Below are positions 20,916 through 35,082 of a DNA stretch of 64,000 nt, piece by piece. The stretch covers positions 5,344,501-5,408,500 of the forward strand of contig JAGUCH010000002.1 in NCBI GenBank assembly GCA_019096065.1. The letters run 5' to 3'. The stretch comes from Paracyclopina nana. Its lineage: Eukaryota; Arthropoda; Copepoda; Cyclopoida; Cyclopettidae. A model generated the notes under the pieces. That model had not been told where the DNA came from. It saw only the letters and a list, made by a program, of their open reading frames with translations, and searched no databases. Each line of letters opens with the position of its first letter. The first letter of the stretch is position 1. A program made the position numbers and the translations under genes.

Positions 20916-23050
20916 AAACAAGCCTCCAAAACTTGCTGATTTGAGACCGGTTCCTAATCAGATGGAATCAAGAACAATCGTTATTTTTCTGGAGGCCCGA
21001 CCATTTTCTATCCACCTTTTTTGGAGGCAAATCAATCAGATAAGAACCAGTATTGGTGCATATGCGTAGTATTATGGATTTAAACGTAGTTGATCTTCTG
21101 ATTACGTACTTGGAAACTTGCTTACTTTCCACCAGCTTCATCTATTTCTCGTCTATGAGTGTAGGTCAAGAACTGCAATTGTTATCATAGGTTTTTTTCC
21201 TTTTTCCAACGCACTACGTTACAGGAAAAAAATAAAAGCTCTTCAGAAAATGAGTATTGTGAGCGTTTTTGAAATCTTTTAATTGATAATTGTATGATTT
21301 GCCCATAAATTGGAGGTTTCCTTTTTCTTACTTATAACATGCTATAAGGCTTCCTTGACGACAAGAAGATATTTTTTTATGGTGGGCAGAGCTAAAATGG
21401 CCGAGTTGGATACAAATGGCTGAAAAACATATGTCTGTCACTCAAAGCTTTTCGATCTCATTTGAACATTGGCTGCTCCTTTCGCATTACTTCACATTTT
21501 CAATAAGATTATTAATTCCAATTCCTATAGCAACTCAGATCATCGCAGAACATCCTTTTCGCTTCAATTTAAACAAGTTTAACAGGGGAAAAAAAATCAT
21601 TTTTACGTAAAGCACTATGTACACGATCCCATTTACGCTATTCTTTTTCAAGAAAATTCTCCTGCCCTGAAGCGAAAATACCTAAAGCTAGTTTGGCTAT
21701 GATAATTACGATATCAGGTTTTAACTGCGCACAAATTTTCGACGCAAAAATGACTTACGTGGAAAGCTTCCGAAAGACGCAAAAATCAAATACGTAGTTA
21801 TGGATGCTGTCACAAAACACCGTTACTGTACGCAAATACCGACCATTACATAACTCATCAGTACCAGTTTAATCTGGTTTTTTCATGTGCATGTTCCAAT
21901 TTTGCCATGTGGGCTGGACATTATCTTCATATTCAAAACAACATGAGATACGCTAAAAAGTACAACATTAACAAGATCCGACAATTATGAAAAAGAATCA
22001 CGACAACCGAATTGGTCATTATAATATATGTTCCTGGTCACTATTTAAGGTAAACTCTATGTACCGGCCCCGCGCAAGCTATGCAAAGGCTATAGCATAT
22101 TGGAAAATTTCGTTGCGGAAGGGTACAAAAGCTTGTGAAAAATTTTCCGTCAAAATGCGAAATGATCATTAAAGGTAGTTGGAAGATTCCGCTGGTCCGG
22201 TTTTCAAGCCCCCTCAAAAGTTGGGGGCCTGTCTTTGATGACCAAGATTGATGTTCTTCGTTAAAAACAATCGGAATACGTTTTACCCACAATGAGGGGC
22301 CATGGAGGCGATCCTCTCGCACCTACAAAAAATCAAGCCAAATTCGCGCTGCAGCACAGGTAAAGCGCTATTAGAAAGCTTTGCCCCGCAATTTCCCCCT
22401 CACGTGGAAATGCGACCCAAAAGAGCAAGAAAAAAGAGATCGGCCCTGGACCATCGTACAGTTTTGCCCGTTGGACTCTTTTACGAGGTGCTGCTAACAG
22501 TTTGCGAGACTCGCTATATGGAAGGTTCTAAATTGATGCGGAGTTGGCGGCGCCGAATCCCGTTCGGAAAAAGTTGTCACATTACCCAACGTGCGCAGTT
22601 CGAGCCCCCAACCAATCACAGAGCCGAATTCGAAGGGCTCGATTCTGGCCAAAAGTGACTTTTTTCCATTTAGGCATCCACTGATGGATGATTTGTTTTG
22701 AAATTCCGCTTTTAAATTGCTCGCATGGGAAAACGTGACGCTTGGCGGAATTTTGAATGGTCATACATCATTATTCAGTCTCGTTACGCTCGATGGCTCG
22801 GAGCAAATGGCAAATTTTCCATACAATGTCGCATTTCGCTTTGTAACCACCACCAAGCAAGCAGCCCATACCGATGGCGAAGTTATAGTACGACGACGGA
22901 GTCATTGAAGCATTGGAATTTTCCTAGTATCGTCGAATCCCTACAGGATCAAAGACCACTTTTTGTCGTGCCTTTAAGACTCGTTGGACGAGCTACTGAT
23001 CGTACTACCTTCGTCGTCAACGTCGTCGAGCCCCCAAAACCGCGTCCACC
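20916..23050. other. 2.1-kb intergenic stretch
   Basis: AT-rich sequence between the 7TM gene and tyrosine aminotransferase. Open frames such as 22302-22658 are short, lack splice partners and match no family. The segment nearest TAT (about 22,700-23,050) is richer in CG and probably promoter-proximal. Confidence 0.45.
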
Positions 23051-23060
23051 CTATAAAAGG
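23051..23060 (+). promoter_or_regulatory. TATA box of the tyrosine aminotransferase gene
   Basis: CTATAAAAGG is a near-ideal TATA element 84 bp before the start codon. A transcription start about 30 bp downstream would fall near AACTCAGAAC at 23080-23090, an initiator-like site, giving a 5' UTR of about 50 bp. It is the clearest core promoter in the window and fits an inducible gene. Confidence 0.8.
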
Positions 23061-23134
23061 ACCGGCAGTCGGACCAGAGCAACTCAGAACTGAACAAACC
23101 ATCAAACCATCAACACCATTATTGAACGCAAAAC

Positions 23135-24769
23135 ATGAGAGGAGAAAACAACACGAACGCCAGGTCATGGACCAAAATCCAGGCCTCCGCCATGGCCGAA
23201 AAGACCCTCAACCCCATCAGAAACATCTTGGAAACCATGACCCTCACCCCCAACCCGGACAAGAAGATGATCTCTCTGTCCATCGGAGATCCCACCGTCT
23301 TTGGAAACCTCAAGCCACCCCAAAATGCCATCGAGGCCGTGGCCGAAGGTGTCAAATCCGGAAAGTACAACGGCTACGCACCTTCCACTGGGTAAGTGAA
23401 ATCATCATGGCTCAAGTAAAGGTCGAATGCGATCATTGATTATTTTTTGTGACTTTGCAGATACGTTGAAGCCAGACAAGCTGTGGCAGAGCACGTTGGC
23501 GATAGCATCACCGCAGATGATGTCATCCTTTGCTCCGGAGCCTCGTGCGCCTTGGACCTTTGCATCTCAGCTTTGAGCAATCCGGGAGACAACATTCTGG
23601 TGCCAAGGCCGGGATTCCCACTCTACACGACTTTGGCCACCGGCTTGGGAATGAAAACCAAGGAGTACAACCTTCTCCCCGAAGACGACTGGAAGGTGGA
23701 CCTTGATCACATGGAGGCCATGATTGACGACGACACTGTCGCCATCCTGATCAACAACCCCTCCAACCCCTGCGGCTCAGTCTTCGATGAGGCGCACTTG
23801 AAAGACATCATTGCCGTCGCCGAGAAGTACTGCTTGCCCGTCATCGCCGATGAGATCTACGACCACTTTGTCTTCAACGGCTCCGGCAAGACGTACATCC
23901 CCATGGCTGAGGTGAGCAAAAACGTCCCCATCTTGAGCTGCGGAGGCCTCACCAAGCGGTTCTTGGTTCCCGGCTGGCGCATGGGTTGGATCACCATCCA
24001 CGACAGAAATGGTGTCTTCAAGAGGAGCGGAATTCACAAGGGACTCCACAGCCTTAGCCAGGTAAATAATGAAGCACCATTAGGGAGGTTTTTTGCCAGA
24101 TGGCAAAGCAGCTTTGAGATTAGACGCCTAGCTTTCCCGGAATGCAATGCTATATATAGATCCTTTTTTGATTTGCAGAGAATTATTGGCTCCAACACAA
24201 TTGTCCAAGGAGCTTTGCCCTCCATCCTGAAAGAGACCCCCAAGTCCTTCTTTGACGAAACTCTGGACTGCATCGAGAACAACGCCAAAATTGCCTTCAA
24301 CAAATTGAGCAGAGTCCCAGGCTTGAAACCAGTCATGCCATCCGGAGCCATGTACATGATGGTTGGAGTGGAGCAAGCTGGCTTCAGCAAGAAGTTCGAC
24401 AACGACTTGGAGATCGTCGAAGCTATGGTCACTGAACAAAGCGTATTTTGCCTGCCTGGCAAAATCTTCAACATTCCCAACTTCTTCAGAATTGTCCTGA
24501 CCATTCCAGAGCAATTCATGATTGAAGCCTGCGACAGAATCAGCGAGTTTTGCTCAACTCACTACGACTCCAAGTTGGCCAAGGCTACCGCAGAGATGAG
24601 CTTATTAGCAATGGAAGACTCCTCGTCAGCTTTGTCCAACAGCTCCTCAGATGAAACAGAGGAGGAGGAGGAGGAACTGAGCCAAAAGTTCAACCTGAAC
24701 AGCTACACCTCCAGCGTTTTCACTTCACCACTAAGAAAAACGTCAGGGCCAGCATCAAGATTGGCATAA
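23135..24769 (+). CDS. TAT: tyrosine aminotransferase
   Basis: Exons 23135-23391, 23461-24061 and 24179-24769 (482 residues). This PLP enzyme transfers the amino group of tyrosine to 2-oxoglutarate, the first step of tyrosine breakdown. Motifs in order: ISLSIGDPTVFGN near residue 47, YNGYAPSTGY, NNPSNPCGSVF, IADEIYDHFVF, the PLP lysine (about Lys251) in LTKRFLVPGWRMGW, NTIVQGAL, PSGAMYMMVG and EQSVFCLPG. Intron 2 (24062-24178, 117 bp) is a multiple of three without a stop and would insert 39 residues if retained; family alignment (LHSLSQ then RIIGSNTIVQG) shows it is an intron. The C-terminus carries an acidic Ser/Glu tail of about 45 residues beyond the conserved fold. Confidence 0.96.
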
Positions 24770-25593
24770 TGATTCCTATAGCTACTCTCTTTTGTCAAAA
24801 ATAATGTACTTCTATGTATTATTACTATCTTGTATTTTCGACAACTGTAAGGAACTTAATAGTAAGAGTTTATATAATTATACACAAGCTATTTCTTATA
24901 TAACAGTTTGAGTCGATCACCAATCTTGCTAATTATGCACTGTCAAAGGCGATCAATAAACGTACAAACGTAAACTAAGCCTTCTGTCATCAAAGAAAAC
25001 AAACTTTGATACGCAAGTTCCATTTTTTAAGATTGTTAAGTCACAGCTTTTTTGTAGGCTGGGTACTACAAGTCGAAAGAACGCCTGAAGACACAAATGT
25101 AAAATTACTTTTTCATAATACTTCAATTGAAGATATTTTACAATTTTTAAAGAAGTCCTTTTTTCAGCATACTTCATTAGAAAATGAAACTGAATCCATG
25201 AGATTGTCATCTACATTATATTACCTTGTCACAAGGATAAAATTACGATTTCATTACTATCTTTGAATTAGAAATATAATTGAGCATCTAACTGAAAGGA
25301 ATTGTAGAATCAGCTACCAAGACTCCACTGCTACTCAAAGGTTTTAATTTTTGATAGTTTCTATAAATCTTTGATTTTTAGCTTGGAGTTAACATTGATT
25401 ACTATGACCATTTATAACACTTCATGTAGTATTTTTAGTTAACTATGATTTTTTAAAAGAAAAACCTGAAATGTGTCTGCTTTTTTAAGAATTGTGCACC
25501 TGAAAAAAATTGCACCGTTATTTCATCAAAAAAGTCTTCGCATCCCTTTCCAATCCAGTATTTCCCATATTTTTACAGGGAACCAGAGACTTA
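24770..25593. other. AT-rich intergenic sequence after TAT
   Basis: No gene is recognised. ATTAATAAA-like words and many TATATAA tracts just after 24770 probably include the TAT polyadenylation site. Confidence 0.4.
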
Positions 25594-26313
25594 TACAGAC
25601 TGTCCCGGAGATTTCTGCACACTTAGAATTCAAAAGTTTGTTTTACAAATTTGGGAAATATTAGACACAATGGATATCATTGGAAAGCTTGAATCTTTGG
25701 CCATCTTTTTTGCTTCAATGGATAAAAGAAATTAAAAGTAAAAAAAATGAGAAAACTCAATTTTCTTGAAGTACCCTTAATTTTTCTCCCAAAAAAGCAA
25801 ATTTGCCAAAATCGGCTATTATTGACCAAATTTTCAGCTAAGCTATTCCTGGCTATTTTTTGACATTTTTTCATGAAAAAAAATCTTGCAGCACTGTGCT
25901 GGCTCATCAGAAAGGTGGTTGATTGGAAAGGATATTTTTCAGTAAAAAGAAAAAAACCAATAAGGCCACTGCCTACTAAAAAAGTTTCAAAATTGGTGTT
26001 TAAAACATCACATCTTTGGGATTTTTTGTTTATGAATATCGAATGTTTAACCAATTTTATGTGAAATTGAATAAATAATTTTTTTGTGAAAGTGACTTTT
26101 CATCACAAAAATCAGTGAAAATGGGTGTGAATTTGGAGTAAGTATCAATTTTGTGGTCTAAATCAAAATGTGAAATAATACTTTTTAAAAATCTCAAAAC
26201 TAAAAAAGATGGCTTAGGTTCAAGCTTTCCAACGGTATCCATTGTGTCTAGTATTTCCAGAAGTTCAAACACTTTGATTTCAAAGTGTACAGAAATCTAC
26301 GGGACAGACTGTA
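25594..26313. mobile_element. 720-bp element with TACAGACTGTCCCG termini
   Basis: Inverted ends TACAGACTGTCCCGGAGATT and the complement of TACAGTCTGTCCCGTAGATT continue inward for about 130 bp (ACACAATGGATACCGTTGGA and AGCTTGAATCTTTGGCCATC have partners). TA flanks both sides, as in Tc1/mariner-type target sites. No transposase frame. It is the intact relative of the interrupted element at 9058-12006. Confidence 0.8.
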
Positions 26314-26982
26314 TAGCAAGAGAAGTGCTACTGGGCGAGGCTTAAGGGGGTGCGTTTGCAGATCTGCTGCACGCCCCAAAAGAGACTGAATTTGGGCCGG
26401 GGCAGACCTTTGGTTGCTAATAACTCCCAAATGAGTCAACTTAGCCAAAATAATCCTATTTTACGAGCTGCCCAATTTTGCTAGAGCTATCTTTTGTCTT
26501 TCCCAACTATTAGGAATGAAAAGTTGTAAAACAGAGGTGCCAGTTGGCCTTTTCCTTTCTGGATCAATGCAGCCCGCTGACTATTTTATTAGAACAGCTG
26601 ACCCGAACGTTTTCAAAATCACTTGTAGCACTTGGCGCGCGCTCACGTGCAGTGAGAATGCAAGAAGTAGCACTTCTCTTTCTATATAAGTCTCTGGAGG
26701 TGGTCTGCTAAGAAGTAAGAATCACATGTGTATGAACTTTTTTCATGAAATCTGAAAATAAGGAAACTCACCGATTCAGAGCCATGGATATTAAGTCTTC
26801 CTGCCACACTAACCTTAGCGTCACGTATACTTGCTTTCATAAAAGAGTAGTCAACGAGCGAACGGGTCAAATGGGAGAGAAGCAAGCTGTCAGGAGCTAA
26901 CGCCAAAGGGCAAACGTTCTGAACCCACAAGATCTTAGTGATCTTATTTAGGACAGTAGCTAGAAGGTGGGACCGTGGGAGG

Positions 26983-27027
26983 AGGCTGAGAGTCTGAGAG
27001 TCTGAGACTGAGAGTGAGAGATGAGAC
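26983..27027 (+). repeat. GAGAGTCT short tandem repeat
   Basis: Irregular copies of CTGAGAGT and TGAGACTGAGAG follow each other in about 45 bp, directly before the MITE at 27034. Confidence 0.6.
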
Positions 27028-27033
27028 TTGATT

Positions 27034-27394
27034 AGTGATGGAACGAGCCGGAAATGTTCAGCTTGACCATGCTTTAAGCTTTTTGAAAAGTATTCGAGCG
27101 ATCTCAAGCTTTTTGGAATAAATATTGTCTAGCTTTTTCAAGCTCAAATTTTCACATTTCAAGCTTTTCAATTTTTTAGTATTGTAACACAAAAAATGGC
27201 GATTAGACACCAGATTTGACAAAATTACCCTAAAAGCACAAAAAATTACTGAAATAACTTTAACTTTAAGTTAGGTATTGCATTCCCTTAGGAATTCGTT
27301 ACTTTTAAATTAAGCGCTTCGCCCACGAGGTTCAAGCTCAAGCCTAATTTTTTGTTTGAAACTTTTTAGCCGACCTAAAGCTCGATCCATCACT
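27034..27394. mobile_element. MITE with AGTGATGGAACGAG termini (copy 1)
   Basis: Left end AGTGATGGAACGAGCCGG, right end complement of AGTGATGGATCGAGC. The interior is rich in AAGCTTTTT words in both orientations. Its relative at 40000-40201 shares ends and interior. No clear target duplication can be seen for this copy. Confidence 0.7.
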
Positions 27395-27446
27395 GATAGG
27401 TAAACAAATATCAAAACAGAAAAAGTGAACTACAGAAACTGTCAGA

Positions 27447-28351
27447 ATGGGTGACGAAGAAGACTACATGTCAGACGCGTTTCTCGCCAAATGTATTCCC
27501 GAAGACGTGAGGCCAGGCCTTAAAAGGGTTGGTATCATTGCATTTACAAAACAGCTTTTACAAAATTACGTCTTGGTTTCAGACGCATGCAACGCAAAGA
27601 GAGCATGAAATTCTGAAACGCAAATCGGAACAAACTGATCCCTCAAAAAAGAAAAAGTCCAAATCGGAGCTAGAAGAGGAAATGCGAGAAGAAGGGCTCA
27701 AAAAGTCACTTGACTCCAGCAATAAAGGTTTCGCTTTGCTTGCAAAAATGGGGTACAAAGCAGGTAACTTTTGCCAAGCTACCCAATAGCGAAACGCATC
27801 CTACGTATCTAATGCCTGCTTTAGGGGACAGTTTGGGCAAATCAAATACAGGAAGAATCGAACCCATTCCAATCGAAGTGAAAAATAATCGGGGTGGCCT
27901 CGGGCGTGAAAAAGCCATTGAGCAGATTAAAGCGATGAAGCACCAAAAAGCTCTCAAAAGAGCCACCAAGTCTGACGTTATCGTGTCCACAGAGGATTTC
28001 AGAGCATCTCAGTCCCTCAAGTTAAAAGCCAAACGATTCGAAAGTGACCTGTTTAGGGCTCAAAAAGCTTGCCGACAACTTGACATGGCTAAGGACTTCA
28101 CTGAGCCAATTGAATCGTGGTTTTGGCCCAATTTAATCGCTGAGGCCACGCTTGATGATGGCGTTAAAAAAGAAACAGTTGAAGAGGAGGAGGACGAAAT
28201 TGAGTTTTCCCCCGAGGAAATGCTTCCAATGGTCATTGAGTACTTGAGATCAGAACACCTGTTTTGCGTATTCTGCGGCATAACATTTGACAACAATGAA
28301 GACTTAACGAAGTCGTGTCCTGGCAGCTCCAGAGACGATCATGATGATTAA
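27447..28351 (+). CDS. GPATCH11: G-patch domain-containing protein 11
   Basis: Exons 27447-27527, 27583-27763 and 27825-28351 (262 residues). The N-terminus MGDEEDYMSDAF and IPEDVRPGLKR, the G-patch core (NKGFALLAKMGYKAG then DSLGKSNTGRIEPIPIEVK) and the C-terminal zinc-binding block (LRSEHLFCVFCGITFDN, ending SCPGSSRDDHDD) match the vertebrate protein along its length. The family is nuclear and linked to pre-mRNA splicing and kinetochores. Introns are 55 and 61 bp; donor 1 (AGG|GTTGGT) is weak, but it is the only one that keeps the frame. The gene ends 163 bp from the convergent C1orf198 homologue. Confidence 0.92.
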
Positions 28352-28514
28352 AAACAATCTACTTTATTTAATGCTCATCATGGATAAAAAGACTAGTTAG
28401 AACCTTTGAGAGATACGAAAGGAGTGCAAATGGTTGAGTTACGAACATATAGTATATGATCAATTTGCGTTGTAAAAAGCTGCAAAACTGGTGACGATAG
28501 AAGCCTGCAGAAAG

Positions 28515-30029
28515 TCACCAATTGTCCAGAAAGTCGAAACCAGTCTTGGGAATATCCTGGCCCTGAAATAAAAAATAAGTATAAATGCCGATAAAAGAGA
28601 GTAAATGCGAGAGGGAACTATACCGACTGCGTGTTCAGATCAATCTTGAATTCTTCGAGGGGCTTGACAATATCTTCAGCTGGTGGGGAAGAAGTCTCTT
28701 TGGCTGGTAAATACAGCGATTGGCTCATTACAGTGGATGTTCTGGGAGGCGGCGGCGGTGGGGCAGTAGATGGTTTAACAATTGTATTTGACTTCAGAGT
28801 TGAAGAACGGGACAAGGTTGAGCAGGGCGAAGCCTGGTTGGATTTCGCCTTTTTACTACGCTTTAGGGTGCCCCCATTCGATACATTGGAGAGAGACTTC
28901 TTAAGAGTGGCCTTCGTCTCTTTCATCTTAGCCAATAGGCTAGAGGAAGATCTGGATGATTCGCTGCCAACGTCGTTTTCAATGCTGTTATTGAGGTCGG
29001 GCTTCGCTCCAAAATCCAGAATGATGCGATTATCCTCTTCATATACAAAATTGTTAATTTTGTGCGGTGACACGGGGGGTTTAGTGTCCATTTTAGCAAT
29101 TTCTTGCTTAGGCAATTGAGGTACGATTGGAATACCAACTGGCTTTGCATATAAAGGATTGCCTTTGCTCTGTCTAATTAGTAAAGACTGCCTTTGGAGA
29201 ACTCTTGATGGGGAGGCGCTGACTGTGTCCAAGCCTTGTTCGGCAAGCTCGTCTGATGTTAAAGACTCAGAATGACCCGATTCGAACCTTAAGTCTTGCT
29301 GACTACGAGTCAACCAGCTCCAAGGGGCACTGTGTTCATCTCTGTAGCTGTAGGTCTAAAATGGGTAAAAAATATGGTTACTGAAGTGAGACAGCCAAAG
29401 AGCAGGAGGTGCTTACGCAATCGCTGCCCAGGTCTTGAGATCCAAGGGTGTCTTCGAATGAATTTTCTTTCTGGCCAGTCTCGATCTTGAGCCTTGGGAA
29501 CACCTTGTCGACGCCAAAGCTTGACAATCTCACTTGATTGTTTGTGGGCTTTTTCACTTCGTACGTCAGAATGGCCTCTGGACGAATGATATTTTCGTTG
29601 ATGATTTGATCCTGCTCTGTGTCATCCAAGCCAGTCCACACTTCTTCGTAGGCTTCACGCACAGCCACTACGTCCTGAAAGGTGGCAAAAAAGCTATAAA
29701 GTTTGTTTTTCTTGCGCGCTTATACAGCATAGGTGGGTCTGTATGCGAACGCCCAAATAAACAGCGAGAAATTGAATCTTAAGCGCTAGACCTAAAACAA
29801 CATTGACCGGATGACTCACAATAATTGGGAGGGAAATCATTTCGCACTAGTCAGCACAATATGCGAGCATGATGATTTCGCTGAAATCAGTTCTTACCTG
29901 AATGAGACGTTTAGCTGGTCCGCTTAGCGATGCGAAATACTCCTCTGCAAAGTTTCCAGTTTCAATTTGTCTTGACATCTGCTCCTGCTCCTGGGAGAGT
30001 GCAGTCGAAGAAGCCGCGGAATCGAGCAT
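28515..30029 (-). CDS. C1orf198: C1orf198 homologue, function unknown
   Basis: Four exons, all in phase 0: 29898-30029, 29417-29674, 28624-29355 and 28515-28562 (389 residues). Anchor matches to the vertebrate protein are EEYFASLSGPAKRLIQ, the block YRDEHSAPWSWLTRSQQDL, and the extreme C-terminus KTGFDFLDNW, which sits alone in a 48-bp last exon. The middle is low-complexity, with Ser-rich stretches and a PPPPPP run that could bind SH3 or EVH1 domains. No enzymatic motif or membrane segment is seen and the molecular role is not known. A start further upstream through a 5' UTR exon is possible, as TTTTTTCCAG precedes the ATG. Confidence 0.88.
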
Positions 30030-33186
<3,157 letters not shown>

Positions 33187-33260
33187 TTGCCACCCTTAAA
33201 TGACTGCTTGATTTGTTATAATATACTACTATTGACAATTTTGTAAAAGCCATCTGTATT

Positions 33261-33739
33261 TCACGCATGCTTTTTCAAGCCAAGGACACTGATCATGTTG
33301 AGTGTTTCTATCAGGGCAGGCAAACCTGAGCAGAAACCGAAAATCCACCAATACAAGTTGCAGTCCCACACATCTAATGCAAAGTAAGCAAGAGCTACCG
33401 TGGCTGTAGCATGAGCTGTTATGGAAATCAGGGTAAGAGAAGGCGCTCCAAACATGGATAAGCCTGAGAGGAATCCCATCAGTTCAATGACTAAAAGGCC
33501 TATAGCAGATCCAAGTCCTGTTGCCAGCTCAACATCTTTCCTTTCAAAGTCAGTTTTTGTGTGATCTAATGGCAGGCAAGCCCTCACATTTTCACTTCTC
33601 GATATTAGCAGAGTGATGGTCAGTACAAGGTGAGCGATAATAGTTAAAAACCTGCATAAATAAATTAAGTTAACTAACAGACGGCGATAATCATAAGACA
33701 AAATTACCTCGCCGGAACTAATCCTGATGCATGAAGCAT
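33261..33739 (-). CDS. TMEM107: transmembrane protein 107, ciliary transition zone
   Basis: Exons 33708-33739 and 33261-33651 around a 56-bp intron (140 residues, the same length as the human protein). Four membrane segments are visible. Matches are SGLVPARFLTIIAHLVL at the N-terminus, the extracytoplasmic RACLPLD, ELMGFLSGLSMF, and YWWIFGFCSGLPA near the end, finishing GLKKHA. The family belongs to the MKS module that controls membrane protein entry into cilia, which implies ciliated cells in this animal. The first exon encodes only ten codons plus two bases. Confidence 0.94.
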
Positions 33740-34281
33740 AGCGAAATTGTCAGAGTTAAACTAATAATCTTGGTTTGACTTGGGAGTAATCACAGGTATG
33801 CTTTCTAATCACCAATGGACTACCTTTTTAGCGTAATCATTAACAAACAAGACAGGAGATTTCTTTAAACTACTAAGAACTATGAAATCAATTTAGAGCT
33901 GGAAGGGTCATGTAATTTTCAATTTACTTATTTTATTTTTTATTTTATTTTTTTGCTTCCATCTTGTTTCTTTTGCAGTTTGAATTTACCGCCAATTTCT
34001 ATGTTTACAGAATTTCATTTTAGGAAGTCGAATACGGATATTTTGGGCTCATTTGTGCTTCAATCTCGATTCTAAATGGCCTGATACATAATGTTTCGTA
34101 GAATCCTGCATTTTTAATACTATAAGTAAATAATTCAAGGTTATTTGATCAAACATTGGTGCAGAGTAAGAATTGTAGATACATAAAAAGCTCAGCATCA
34201 AAAGGGGATCGACACACTACCAATCCGTCAATTATTATTTATTTCTTTTCATCTCACCGCTCTCAGTGATTTTTCATCAAA
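33740..34281. promoter_or_regulatory. divergent TMEM107 / PIGF promoter region
   Basis: Start codons lie 542 bp apart and face outward. T-rich tracts (TTTTATTTT near 33930) and no clear TATA box. Nothing else is recognised. Confidence 0.4.
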
Positions 34282-35082
34282 ATGTACGATGATGATGAAA
34301 AACGAGTGCAGTTTGGCAAAGTTTATAGCGTCCTTAATTTTGCGTTCTTTGTGATATCTGCTGTTGCTGTGCTCATTTGGAATTTCTTTGACGCTTCCAT
34401 TAGCAACCGTTCATTGTTTATCGCAAAATTTGGAGAGACACTTTCTACATCTACATTTTTGTGGATTCAATTCGCTCTGACCATCAACTCAATTTTCCTG
34501 TCCAAGCGATTGAGTCAATATCGAGGTGCACTTGCACTGCCTCAAGTGGACGAACTCTTTGTCAACTGGAATTCGGTGCAAAAGGCCCCTTTCGCTAGAA
34601 GATTCGGCCTAAAGCTACGATATTACGCCCGGAAATTGACACCCTTAAAGAGAATCGTCAAGTACTTCTCAGCCTTGGCGCTTTCTTGGACTTTTTTATG
34701 TTACATCGTTATATGCTTTGGAGCACCTGTGTGGAGTGAGCATTTGAAAACCGCATCATTTGTGACAGCCCTCTGCAGCTTAACAATTTGGCCTATAGTC
34801 CTGATAGAAGGCCCAGATTTCGACACAGTGCTAAAAGTGTTTCAAGGCCAACCTTCGGAGCTTTTAAGGCTGGTTTTGTACTATCATTGTTGCGGTGGAT
34901 TAATCGGTGCTTGGCTGGGTGCTGTGCCCATTCCCTTGGACTGGGACCGACCCTGGCAAGCGTGGCCTTTAACGTGTGTTCTAGGAACACACCTCGGCTC
35001 GTTGATTGGTCAACTCTGCGCTCTAATAAGCATATTTACTAAAAGAAATAGGAGTTTACTGTTGACCAAGAAAGCAAGATGA
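34282..35082 (+). CDS. PIGF: GPI ethanolamine-phosphate transferase stabilising subunit (PIG-F)
   Basis: One uninterrupted frame of 266 residues with about six membrane segments. The C-terminal family signature is clear: YHCCGGLIGAWLGAVPIPL, then DWDRPWQAWPLTCVLGTHLG. PIG-F stabilises the ER enzymes (PIGO, PIGG) that add ethanolamine phosphate to GPI anchors. The vertebrate protein is about 220 residues; the extra length here is in the loop between the early and late membrane segments. Its TGA stop overlaps the ATG of the RAD51D gene (ATGA at 35079-35082), and no polyadenylation signal lies between them, so one transcript probably carries both. Confidence 0.9.
   Translation: MYDDDEKRVQFGKVYSVLNFAFFVISAVAVLIWNFFDASISNRSLFIAKFGETLSTSTFLWIQFALTINSIFLSKRLSQYRGALALPQVDELFVNWNSVQKAPFARRFGLKLRYYARKLTPLKRIVKYFSALALSWTFLCYIVICFGAPVWSEHLKTASFVTALCSLTIWPIVLIEGPDFDTVLKVFQGQPSELLRLVLYYHCCGGLIGAWLGAVPIPLDWDRPWQAWPLTCVLGTHLGSLIGQLCALISIFTKRNRSLLLTKKAR

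Noticed and set aside
22583-22610. GTTCGAGCCCCC, resembling a tRNA B box
   Set aside because: No A box or cloverleaf upstream at the right distance.
22302-22658. Open frame of 118 codons upstream of TAT
   Set aside because: No family resemblance, no splice partners, and composition like the surrounding non-coding DNA.
24062-24178. 39-residue insertion in TAT read as coding sequence
   Set aside because: Good GT and AG ends, and the flanking residues join to the family sequence without it.
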